Of a stretch of DNA of 64,000 nucleotides, positions 35,391-46,050 are shown in pieces. The notes beneath the pieces were generated by a model. It ran no database searches. It was not told the DNA's origin and saw only the letters and a list, made by a program, of their open reading frames with translations. The stretch comes from Gelatoporia subvermispora B (Eukaryota > Basidiomycota > Agaricomycetes > Polyporales > Gelatoporiaceae), in contig KB445799.1 in the NCBI GenBank assembly GCA_000320605.2, positions 915,234 through 979,233 on the forward strand, given 5' to 3'. Within the stretch, counting starts at the first letter, position 1, and each line of letters opens with the position of its first letter. A program made the position numbers and the translations under genes.

Positions 35391-37921
35391 TCAATTCTCC
35401 GGAACTATGATAAAAGGAAATGTCAGCGTTAACCAAGAAGCTATCGAGAAGGAAACGTACCCGGTGGGTAGTCGATCTCATCATCATTCAAGTACCACGC
35501 GCCTGGTGAGTAGTCGAATGTATAAGTAATGCGTTCACTCAGAGCGCACCAGTATCAAACCAGGCGAATAGAAAGTCCTTACGATCTCCGGTCATAGTCT
35601 TCTCGGCATACGTTTGACCATCTCCTAACCAGTAGAAGCGGTTGACAGAGTCGAGACGTTCGTAGGTATAATCTTCCCAGCGAGGACGTTCGAGCGCGCG
35701 AACCGCGTGTAACGACGAGCCTGGCATGTGTGATGGTGTCAAAGGTGGAGGACGATGATTGCTAAAGAACAGGTATTTACCAGGATACAGCCCTGTGACG
35801 CGTCCTTCGTCCTTACCCATCTTGTACCACGAGCGGCATTGTTCACTGTACACAGTCTACCCGGCGGCATTGATTCGTGCGCATGCTCGCCAGACCTGTC
35901 TGTTTACTCACCTTCGGGAAGTGATGCTGCGCGTAACGTTTGTCAGCGAGGGAGCAGCATCGAGCACACGCGCAGACGCACCTCCAAATACTGATCAAAG
36001 TCCCTCACGGCGGCAGGCGCCGCCTCTATGCTCTTCAGCCGCTCACGCTGCAGCTTTTGTGCGGCTTGCACGGCATACGCGACCTGGCGCTCCATGATGA
36101 TGAGCAGTGAGCCGGAGCCAACACATCCATTGGGGCCAAGCGAGAAGAACCAGTTCGGGAACCCGTCGACACATATGGTGAGATATGTCTCGGGGTGCGG
36201 GCGCCATTTGTCCTGCAGAAGCACTCCACCGCGCCCAATCATGGGGAACTCGAACTGGCACGACGTGTCGTAGCCCGTTGCACAAATGATAATGTCAAAT
36301 TCGGTGTGCTTGCCGTCGGCAGTTTCGATTCCCGTGGGTGTAATGCGCTTGATATGAGAGGTGACGAAATCGACCTGGGCACTCCTTTCAGCACCCTGTC
36401 AGGAGAAAACATAAGAGTTACGTACGTGGTCTTTGCATAGAGCCTCGAGGTAACCGGGACCAGGTGTTAGACGGCGGCAAGCCACAGCAAAATCCGGAAC
36501 CACTAGGGTGTAACTCACGCATCAGAAAAAGTTGCATGAGTCATTCGATGTACGCACAGTGATCAGCGATCCAGGGTTTCTTCGCCAACTTCTTCTGCAT
36601 GCTTTGCTTGAATGCAGCCCGAGTCTCCTCTTGCATAGTCGAACCTCTAAGTGTGGCTGCATGCATCGACTGCACGTGTATTAGCACTCGCTCTTCATCA
36701 TCGCAAGGGAGACCTACGTTAACATCTGCTTCGAGGTCATGTCTGAAATGTTTGTAGTACTCTGGGTCGTTGAACTTCTTCTTGTCCTCCTCAGTGAAGA
36801 CGTCTAGGTTTAGGAGTGCTCAGAGGTCAAGCAGGATGAATGATGTGCAATCGGGAAATACGCACAGTTCTCAGTGTTGGGGTCACGGTGCGCGAGTTCC
36901 GCCATCTTCGAGCCGGAGAACGGTGTCGAGAGCCACGTTTTGCCGCGAACGTAATTCGTCAAATGCTTGACCTTGTCCTGCAACGCAGGCACGATCTGGA
37001 TCGCACTCGAACCCTGCCAACGCCACGAATGCATCAGCTCGAACAAAGTCTTGGAGCGACAGGCGTGCTTACCACCCCAATGACTGCAACCTTCTTGTCG
37101 CTCCACTCGTGTGCCGCTTCCTGCCACGTCTGGTCCCCGGTATCGAAGTTTGCACTGTGGAATAACTTTCCTCCGAAGCTCTTGAGTCCATTAATCTCGG
37201 GCCACGACCAGCGGGAGATGAGGCCAACCCCCGTGAACAGGAAGTCCGCGGCATCATCGAATTCCTCAGTATGCTCGCCCTCGGGCGTAATGGTGGTCTT
37301 GCGGACACGGAGAAGCCAGCGCCCGGAGGGCTCGTCGTATCGTGCGTGGACGAGCTGGTGACGAAGTTTGAGGTACGGAGCGAGCTTGTACTTGTCGACC
37401 ACACCCTCGAGGTACTTGCGGATCTCAGGACCGGGAGCGTAGAACGAGGACCAGTCCGTCTGTAGGCGGTGCATGAGCTGGGATTCTGGCCAGAGAAATT
37501 TATGGATGGCTCGGTATGCGCACCTTGGTCTCGAAAGTCAGTTGATACTGGACTTAAGATTAGTTGCTGATCCGCTGCAGCTAGCTACAACGCTTACACA
37601 ATGTGCAGGAATATCACAGGCAAGGCCAGGGTATTTGTTGCTATGCCAAGTCCCGCCTACACCTGCGTTCTTCTCATAGATTGTAAGGTCGACGTTTTGC
37701 ATCTTCTGCCGGAAGCTATATGTGGTGTGATGTCCGGTAACCTAAAGCGATTATGATTTCGAAATTTCTCACCGTATACCAGCAATGATACCGCTGAAGC
37801 CAGCACCAACTACCACGACCCTCATGGGTCTGTCTTCGTCGATGCAGAACTCACCGAGCTTGAAGTCTGGATGAGTGCGCGCCCCATTGGAAGTTTCAGA
37901 GTATGACGATCTGTTGCTCAT
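35391..37921 (-). CDS. Baeyer-Villiger-type flavin monooxygenase, copy B
   Basis: Paralog of the gene at 29559-32220, on the same strand. It starts at 37921 (MSNRSSYSETSNGAR), reaching VVVVGAGFSGIIAGIR and then GGTW-type sequence in the next exon. The fingerprint region is FGGKLFHSANFD. The NADPH loop (GVIGV|GSSAIQIVPAL), PGPGYLEALCKDHV, MIGRGGVLLQDKW and SLGPNGCVGSGSLL follow in order. The last exon is again 14 nt (35391-35404), after a 56-bp intron, ending PPVPEN. A 47-bp intron just before GAWYLNDDEIDYPP is absent from copy A. A TATATATA box lies 76 bp upstream of the start. It acts as an FAD- and NADPH-dependent oxygenase; the substrate is unknown. Confidence 0.88.
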
Positions 37922-39035
37922 GGCGGAAATTGTCTGGAGTTACCACAGATGTCGAAGAGGCGAGCGAGTCAAGCTATTGCCAGATGTTTTGAAGCTTATA
38001 TATACGTTGCCTGGGAAGCCGAGCTGGAAGCTGCGGGCGCACTGAGTCGGTCTAAACGTGTAATCCATGCAGGAGCCTGACAGTAGCCATCGGATGCTGC
38101 ATGACAGGTCTCCGACGTAGGGCGATATCTCGCGCGGGGCATCATCCCGGAACAGTTTTCGACCACTGCTGTCAACATCCGGTCGTAAAGAAGCCTCGCG
38201 CACATTCGGAAGCGGATTGCTGCCGGAGTACATACAGTCTTGACAGGTTGTGGACGCCACCGCCTGACAATTCAGCGTGAGCTTCCGTCAATTGGCGTGA
38301 GGTCAGTTGCGTGCTGAAAACAAGTCTCAGACTAGGTGCCGGTGCCCTCGGGCCTATTGCTACAGCGGAATGATTCTTGATATACGGATATATGACTATT
38401 GGATCTAACCCAATCAACACTAGAGATGACGTAGACACCCAGAGCCACAGCTTGTTTGAGAATCGTCAAGACCTTGAAAGCGCAGGGGCACTGTATGATC
38501 GCTCGTGCCGATGTTGGCTCGGACTCCGAAGGATGCTTCTTCGAAGATCGGCATCAGGGAAATGTCGCTTCGATGTATCCGCCTTGGCTTGAGTCGAACG
38601 CCCTCCCGACGCGCGACACATTGCTGACGCATCATTCACAGCTACGAAGCGGGACAAAGGACAGACTACCGTCATTCGTCGTGGCTGTAGGGTGTTGACA
38701 GCCCGCGTTTAGGCAGTCATAAGCCCTAGCAATGACAGGACGGACGTCGGCTGAGATGATTCTGCGACCGGAGCTGCGATCGGTGCTTCTTGACATGTAC
38801 AGCGCACAAAGCGGTGTTTGTACGTACGAGTCCGACGTAGAGCTAGCACGACTTCACATTCAGAATGCGGTCCGCTTTGTTTCTAAACAGGTGTAGATCC
38901 ACAGTGTAAGTTAAAGCCTGGAAGCGTGGACAACGGTGGGATTGGCGAGCAGCACAGCAATATTAGGAGCGAGCGCCGAAAGCAACCAGACAAAAATAAG
39001 CGCCTAGTGTTCACACGACAAGAAACCAAAAATTA
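37922..39035. other. Intergenic region upstream of monooxygenase B
   Basis: About 1.1 kb with a TATA box near its left end. No other gene is recognised. Confidence 0.45.
37997..38004 (-). promoter_or_regulatory. TATA box of monooxygenase copy B
   Basis: TATATATA lies 76 bp upstream of the minus-strand ATG at 37921. Confidence 0.45.
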
Positions 39036-39128
39036 TGCCACGTACCCGGGTCGAACGAGTGACCTTCGCATTCCATTACGCGCAACTGCGTATACAAGTG
39101 CGACGCGCTACCACTACGCTAACGCGGC
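39036..39128 (-). tRNA. tRNA-Thr (anticodon UGU) with a 21-nt intron
   Basis: On the minus strand the 7-bp acceptor stem GCCGCGT pairs with ACGTGGC (one G-U), followed by discriminator A. The D stem is GCGT/GCGC, the anticodon stem TCGCA/TGCGA, and the T stem ACTCG/CGGGT with loop TTCGACC. The anticodon loop reads CTTGTA, then a 21-nt insertion, then A, giving anticodon TGT in the mature 72-nt molecule. The insertion sits after position 37, the canonical nuclear tRNA intron site. A TTTTT run follows the 3' end, as expected for RNA polymerase III termination. Confidence 0.88.
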
Positions 39129-40503
39129 TTGATATTTGTGGTGTCTCACACGTATCTATCACCATACCCTAATGAACGAGATCGTTAGCACAAGCCTAGG
39201 TCTGTGCACTGCCTCGGCTTGTCTTCACCTCATACTCCCATCTCCTCCATAACAATGGCGGCAACAAAGACATTCTTGGGTCCCAGCATGAAGTAGTGCC
39301 ATACAGAGTAGAATGTCCTCTGCCTTAGACATCCAGCCCCGTGGACCGCGAGCGATGGAGCACATCTGGGCTTGCCCCGTGTCATAACCCCGGCCAAGCT
39401 CGTCTCAGTGTCCACCGCCAGACGTACAGATGAGAGCAACATCTGTGCATCGGGCTGTGGACAATGTGGATATGCGTGGCGAACAAATGGCTGAGCTCAA
39501 TGAGAAGATGCGTCATTTACTTAATCTGGACCTCACAATGAACGGTCTCGATCACTTGCGGTCCTTAAGTGAGCTTTGTTGATTTAGTTCTCAGATATTT
39601 GATGTGCTCTGAGCAAACTGATTTGATTCTAGCAGCTTGGTCTGAGAGTTCCTGATATTGCTACCTAGAGACCCCTGCGGGCACCATATGTTCCAACCAG
39701 CAATCTTCGGCTCTATATTTTTTATCCGCGCCTCAACCAATGTATAGTCTGCCTGTGGACGATGTTTTTGTCACGGGCCGTATTACACCTTTGTGCATTC
39801 ATGGCTGAACCTTAGAGACGTGAGTAACTCAAGAGGGGGCCACGATAGTAAATCGGCCGTAGCAGATGCTCACACACGTCCCTACCTGAAATGTTCACTG
39901 CCCATCTTCGTCAAGACCCAGTCGAATTGACGTCACGTACATCGTGCTCAGTAAAATGCTCCGACACTTCTGAATACCGTCACAAATGTGTTCCTCCGGG
40001 CAGTAGTTGGATTTATTCTCTACGAGGTATTTGAGATTTGTCAGTCCAGACCGGATCGCGCGCGGTCCGCTCATCGTTAGCGCTATGATCTAATCCAATC
40101 CAATCTGATTGGCATAAGCCCGCCTTATCGACGCCATGTTCGCATACTGACTTTCCTCATCCGTCGCCCGGCAGTCTCTCGACGCCCGTGGGCGTCATGA
40201 ACGCTCCGCGTTTTGTTCTGAGCTTATGTAGCATCACAACCTCGGAAACGAAGGGACACATTTGCTTACAGCCTCACGCGATGTTTTCCGATTCTTCGTC
40301 CTCGTGATCGTCTCAAGATTATTACTTACGATCTGTCATCTGAGGGCAGTGCAGTTCCCAGGGACACTCAAGATCACTACGTCTCCTGGGATATTGTGCA
40401 TCCCCTTGATACATATCTGCGTTGCATGCGGATCGTATACAGTGGATCATACTGGGCAACTTAGCTACTCAACTCAATCGCTCCACATTTTGACCTCGTA
40501 CCG
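39129..40503. other. Intergenic region between tRNA-Thr and first MACPF gene
   Basis: About 1.4 kb with only short, unsupported ORFs. Confidence 0.45.
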
Positions 40504-42168
40504 ATGAGCACCCAAGGCGACACTAGTCTTCCTCGCCAGCTGACTCTGGAGTGTGACTTGGGCTGTGGGATAGACTTAACCGCAGTTGCTGCTCAGAACT
40601 TCAAAGGAGTAAGCCCTTCCTGTCAAGCAGTTTATAAATGGACTGAATTACGGCAGATCTTCACTTCCCTTCGACGCGCATTCCGTGTACTGAGTGCGGC
40701 GAAGAGATTGTACGCAGTGCAGATCTGTGAGTCTTCTTCTGTCACAGAACCTCAGATTGATTGACGTGCTACCCACCTTGCAGCGGATACATCTTACTTC
40801 AACGTCCCTAGCAACATCACATTATCGACAAACCGCTCTGGCACAGCGTACAGTTATTGCACATGTAAAAGCGGAGCGGCGCTCCGCGAAAACCTCGCAG
40901 CAGATCCTAGCTTCATCGCACGCTATACAGCGTTTAGTAATGCTGAGTTGTGCTCTTACTCGGTTCGCAAGTCTTTCCGTGACGACTGTCACTATGCCTT
41001 GTACAACATCGAAAAAGTACATTACACCGCGAGAATGGAGGTCCGCACCCAATCCTTCGACAATAACTGTGTCGTACGCATCAAGAAGCTGCCAATTAAC
41101 TTCAAGTTGGAAGATGCTCAACTGTTCAAGGACTTCTTCGAGGCAGTAGGGTCTCACGTCGTCATAAGTGCTACATATGGCTCGCGTTTCAACCTGGTAC
41201 GTTCTCCGTTCGATGTCTTCCAGGAGCCTTTTGCCCATGACGTGTATCAGATTTGTTGGGTTTCAAGCCTAGGAGCCAAAAATGATACGAGGTACGCCGA
41301 GACGATCAGCGCTTTGGAAAGCATCACATCGGGACAAGAACTCATGGACCACATACAACGAGAGAAGACGACGGGAATTACCGAACATCGACATGCTTGC
41401 AAGCTAAATGAGAGCGTCTTTTACACCGGTGGTGAACCCACGGCGCTCGATACACTCAGCTCAAATCCTTGCGTTTTCAGTGAGCACGGCAGATGGCTTG
41501 ATACATGCTCCCCGAATTATGGCCTGACTAGTGTTGGGCTCGAGACAATATGGACGATTGCAAGTTCGTCCGAGGACTCCGCGGTCCGGTCACGAGCGCG
41601 TGCACTCGAGGAAGCCTTCAAGTATCTTACTTCGAATCCGCCCGTTTGCAAGACATTGGCGCTCTTTCATGTCGACTCTGACTGGGCCGAGTTTACTCTA
41701 ACTACACCTGGGGCTATCCTTCTGGTCAGACACATCACCGGCGATCTCACGAGCTCTACCATTGTCAGCGCCAATAGAATTGTCTGTGGATTGGGACGTG
41801 CTCTCTTCGGCAAGGCACACATTCAGTGAGTAATTAACTAAGCGAGATACACCTTGAGGAGTAATTTTTCGTTGATAGCTTCGAAATTTATTATGACGGG
41901 TCGCGAATCAACTTTCACACCTCTCATGGCTCGTCCGGCACCGGTCAGACCGCTGGAAGAGCTAACGTCACCATTGAAGGCGTGCGTGTCCTGGGAGTGG
42001 GCTGCGCGCTCGGCTGACATTATTATTCGATTACAGCGTGAATACCCTAACATCGGCATCGTCGACAACCACTGGAATATCAGACACTTTCAGCAAGTTC
42101 CGACAAGCAGGAGCCCAGGTTCGACCTCTGCTGACGTTACACAGATGATGGCCCATCTACAGATATGA
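40504..42168 (+). CDS. MACPF-domain (pore-forming fold) protein, copy 1
   Basis: Six exons (40504-40608, 40657-40726, 40784-41196, 41251-41825, 41879-41981, 42037-42168; phases 0,1,0,2,0) give 465 aa. The MACPF signature is present as the FFEAVGSHVV block followed by a Gly-containing strand (ATYGSRFNLV). Two cysteine-bearing segments precede it. The C-terminal 150 residues begin at a conserved DSDWAEF and include FEIYYDGS, a beta-rich-looking block shared with the two other copies in the window. MACPF proteins assemble into membrane pores in attack or immune roles, and fungal pleurotolysin B is one example. No signal peptide is visible, so a cytosolic or unconventionally released product is likely. 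Target and activity are unknown. Confidence 0.8.
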
Positions 42169-42401
42169 ACGAGACCTCATGCGCCCACATTATGAATAGA
42201 CCGTGCAGATAGCGTGCATCCTAGTATTCCATGTGGTATGATGATCCGGATACTGCTCGGGCCCCGAATCCGCGTGCCAGACGTCACTGGGCTCGCTGCA
42301 TCAGGGTATCATTGTGTCAGGAGTTATCCAATGACTCGATTTTTATTGACAGGACTTCAGGAAAAGTCCTAGTGCTCGGGAGTGACTAAGATGGGGCTGT
42401 C

Positions 42402-42587
42402 ATGGCGCCGCCTTCTATCATCCTCGTGTCTGACGGCCGTAAGTTCTGGAACGCGCAGGGTGACCTGCTTTGTATCGTGACAGTCGACTCGATCCTGCCA
42501 CTTCATCGGGTGCCTGTGAGGCTCTGCTCAGCTTCCATTCTCAGAAAGCTTCATGGAAACCCGATGACGAATGTCTTCCCTAACTGA
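42402..42587 (+). pseudogene. Possible BTB/POZ-domain fragment
   Basis: A 61-codon ORF reads KFWNAQGDLLCIVTVDS followed by LPLHRVPVRLCSASILRKL, which matches the usual layout of fungal BTB domains (FW..DGD...V....F.LHR..L...S...R.L). No continuation of the domain follows within a splice-able distance, so it looks like an isolated gene relic. The similarity is short and could be chance. Confidence 0.3.
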
Positions 42588-43573
42588 AGTGCTTCAGTGT
42601 CTCTACTGAGGCGCAGCTACTTGCGAGGCGCTCACACTCGCACTTGGCCGGAAACTGTCCTAGTATTCCTGATACCTTCGCCCAGCTCTGCCCTCATGTA
42701 GTATGGATCCCTGTGACATCACATCCCCGAAGCTGGAGCTGATTGAGGTATAATCTCAATTTGATCCCAATGTCTGGGAGTAACGGCGCGCTGAGCTCTG
42801 AGCTTATTTCGATGGCCAGCGCTCGCGGATGAAGCTGAAGTCCTGTGTGCGCTTGTAGTGACACGTGGGCTTCCAACCTTAGTTTGAGCCTTGTGTTCAC
42901 ACCGGACGACACATAGAGCAACTGCGACGTGAGTCATAAAATTTCGTGGTCCTTAAGTGGTGTCGCTCGTAGGGACATGTCCCGCGATGTTTTAGCATGA
43001 TCCTGAACTCTATCCTGGTCCTCTGCGTCGAAAAAATTGCTCGGCGGTTATAGCCATACGCCACCTTCTGCTTCCGTCCTACTCATCAGGCAGTATACGA
43101 CCGTGTGACAGAGTTCCTGCATAACAAATCCGCAGCAAACCACTTCCCCAACATCTCGTCGTGCATGCAAGGGAGTATGATCTCTCCACATGCTGCACAA
43201 CCAGTTCAGCGAGTGTGCTATCCCAACAATCGCAGTGACGTGCATATTGCTCGATTGATCCGGGTAGGGCGGCGCCACTCGTCAATGGTGAAAGTCTACT
43301 CACATCACGAAGCATCGGAACTGAACATATGGTCATTTTAGTGCAACTTGACTCTTGGCTCGGGAGCTATTCCTCGGCGCCGAGCGCACTAATATCTCCT
43401 TTCGGTAATGCATTGCAGTATCTGTCTCTGGTCAGGAATGTAGTTGTGCCTTGGACTTTAAGTTACTGGAGATGTGTGACCATCAAGGATCAACGAAACT
43501 AAACGCCGTGATATTCGGTTTGAGGAATGGCGTTTGTGCGTCATCTGTCAAGCTCCCGTCACTAATCCCCAGC

Positions 43574-43580
43574 TATATAA
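43574..43580 (+). promoter_or_regulatory. TATA box of MACPF copy 2
   Basis: TATATAA lies 93 bp before the ATG at 43673. Confidence 0.45.
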
Positions 43581-43672
43581 GTGTGCGAGGTCACACTAGC
43601 TGCGATCGAGTCTCCAGTCAGAGGCATCCTCGAAAGTCATTACTGTTCTACATCTTGACTTCCCGAAGCAAT

Positions 43673-45335
43673 ATGAGCCAAGGGGAGCTACCTGCAACCG
43701 ACAAGCTAGGCTATGCGCTCGATCTTACGACTATGAGTGGACAAGACATCAAAGGGGTGAGACAATGTCTAGGGTGTCCTTTTCCATCAGTCAACCGAGA
43801 CCTCTGCAGCTTTTGACCTCTCTGAAGACATCATCTCGTGTGCTCAAACTCGCAAAGAATGACAAACCGATCCAGCTATGTAAGTGCTTGATGGTGGGGT
43901 GCTGAATGCCTAGACTAACATGTTACACACAGATAACGAACTATATCATGTTCCGAGCAACATCGCAGTGGAATCAAGTAACGCTGGCATTGCCTCTGTG
44001 TTTCGTCCTTGTACAAGCGGAAGCTCTCTACGTGCTCAGCTGAAGGCGGATCCCTCCATTTTGGCGCCGTATTCCGCATTTAATGCTGGCAATTCGTGCG
44101 CGTATTCGGTCTACAAGTCATTTCGCGATGATTGCGACTATGTCCTATACGACGTGACTCATATCCGCTACACTGCGCATCTCGACAGCAACGGAGACTC
44201 GTTACAGAATGATTGTGCTGCAAGCATCGCGAGACTGCCACAGATATTCGTCCCTGAGCGCGTACAGACATTCAAGGATTTCTTCGCGAGTTACGGCTCC
44301 CATACAGTCACAGATGTTACATATGGAGCCAGATTAAATCTGGTACGCTCTAGCTTGCTATACCACGTTCTTCTCTAACGCGTCCTTCAGTTGGTCTGGA
44401 GATCACGACTGAACATAACAGACGATGCGCCGGATCTTTCGCTGCGAGCTAGCGTTGCTCTCGAAAGCATTAGCTCTGGGGAAGACCTGATGGCCTATCT
44501 CCCGCCTCAAAACAACGCTAACAATGCAGGCATCCAACACCGCTATGCCTTGATTTACAGCACCTTCTGCGAAGGAGGCGGCACGGAGGAAGCTAACAGG
44601 ATCCAGTCTAATACACACGCCTTCAAAGATTATGACGCCTGGATGCGTTCCACCTCGACCGACCCATGTCTCATCAACATTGGAGTCAAAGATATCTGGA
44701 CTATTGCAGGCAAATTCCCAGACCCCACTGTCAGCACCCGCGCGCAGGCACTCCAGGATGCGTTCGAGTATCTTATATCGCACACACCACTATGCAAGAC
44801 GCCCGCACAGTTTGATATCAACTCTGATTGGGGAGAATTTGTACTCACTAGCCCTGGAGCAATGCTCATTATGAGAAGCGTTACTGGCGATCAGCCTCAG
44901 TCAGTCCTATCTGAGCCGAACAGAATTATTTGGGGACTTGGCGGAGGAAAATTAGGGAGAGCACGCATTAAGTGAGTCTTTGTTACCTAATTTTGTAACA
45001 TCAAATTGTCATTCATATGCGTTCTTGAATCCTCAGGTTTGAGATATACTACGATGGGTCCACGATCAACTTCTGGACGGAATGCGGCGCTCCCGGTACC
45101 GGCCAAGACTACGAAGGAGCCATTGTGATAATTGGCGAGGTACGTGGTTTCAGAACCCCTTTTTCTACAATTCGCTGAGCATGTATACTCGTTGCAGGAA
45201 AAGTATTACAACATCGGTTCTGCTACTACCAACAGGAATGTTACACAATTCAGCCAGATATCGACTTACGAGACGCCATGTTCAGTCCGAGATGATATCA
45301 CAAGCCGAATGATGCACCTGAGAAAACATCAGTGA
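43673..45335 (+). CDS. MACPF-domain (pore-forming fold) protein, copy 2
   Basis: Six exons (43673-43756, 43810-43879, 43933-44342, 44391-44971, 45037-45139, 45198-45335; phases 0,1,0,2,0) give 461 aa. Exon sizes nearly match copy 1; exons 2 (70 nt) and 5 (103 nt) are identical in length. The signature block reads FFASYGSHTV then VTYGARLNLV. The C-terminal block starts at NSDWGEF and contains FEIYYDGS, as in copy 1. No signal peptide is seen. It is tandem with copy 1 in the same direction, so it probably arose by local duplication. A canonical-looking GTGAGT overlaps the stop codon region, so a further 3' exon cannot be ruled out. Confidence 0.8.
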
Positions 45336-46050
45336 GTCCACGATTGTAAATGTATGTATGTCTGTACATTGGTATAGCTACGAATTTGTGTATGTACATT
45401 ATATCACGAAGTTCAGGAGTCATAGGGATAATCACGGTCTGCAAGTCTTTACGGCCCGTATCACAGTCTTTGCGGGACATTTCTTCTGCACGTTAGCGTG
45501 CTGGTACCTCATCGAAATAACACTCAAAAGGTTGACGAGATCCAATTCGTATTACGAAACGTCAGGGACGCTTGTGGAGACTTAGTATTGATGCATGTCG
45601 ACACGATCATCGTCACTACTCCTCAACCTGTGAAACTCAAAACAAGATGCCTTGACAAAACCTGTGCTACTACATAACGAGGCGCCCTATGCCGAAGGAG
45701 AATCATGTAAATATATACATTTATTCAGAGCGTGAAACTGATCCAAAGTCAAATGTTGAGGGGTAGAATATAGCTACCATCGTGTTCCGCTCGAGTTCAG
45801 GGCATGGTCGCAGAGCGTAGGCTGCGACCTTCATCCCGATGGTCATTATTTACCACGTCAACAAAGCTCCCAGGCATGCTACACTTCCGACGTGGATCGT
45901 GAGAAGGGCTTGTTGAGTGAGCAGGAGGTGCCTTTGGTGCATGCACGGGACCGGCAGATAACGAGGGAGTTATGGCGGGTGTTTGTTGATATTTCTGAGC
46001 GCCACTTAACAGTGAGTCGAGACACTACCACGATTTGAACAGCCCGCCAC
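45336..46050. other. Intergenic region between convergent genes
   Basis: Convergent 3' flanks of MACPF copy 2 and the DUF262 gene. Nothing is recognised. Confidence 0.45.

Larger units (their letters stand above)
42169..43672. other. Intergenic region between the two tandem MACPF genes
   Basis: About 1.5 kb. It holds a possible BTB-domain fragment (42402-42587) and the TATA box of the second MACPF gene; otherwise nothing is recognised. Confidence 0.45.

Noticed and set aside
29559..37921. Secondary-metabolite cluster around the monooxygenase pair
   Set aside because: No synthase, terpene cyclase, transporter or pathway regulator is near; the P450 is more than 15 kb away across housekeeping genes.
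40504..45335. Aegerolysin partner next to the MACPF genes
   Set aside because: I looked for a separate short aegerolysin-like ORF in the flanks and gaps and found none; the FEIYYDGS block in the MACPF C-terminus is too short a resemblance to call a fusion.
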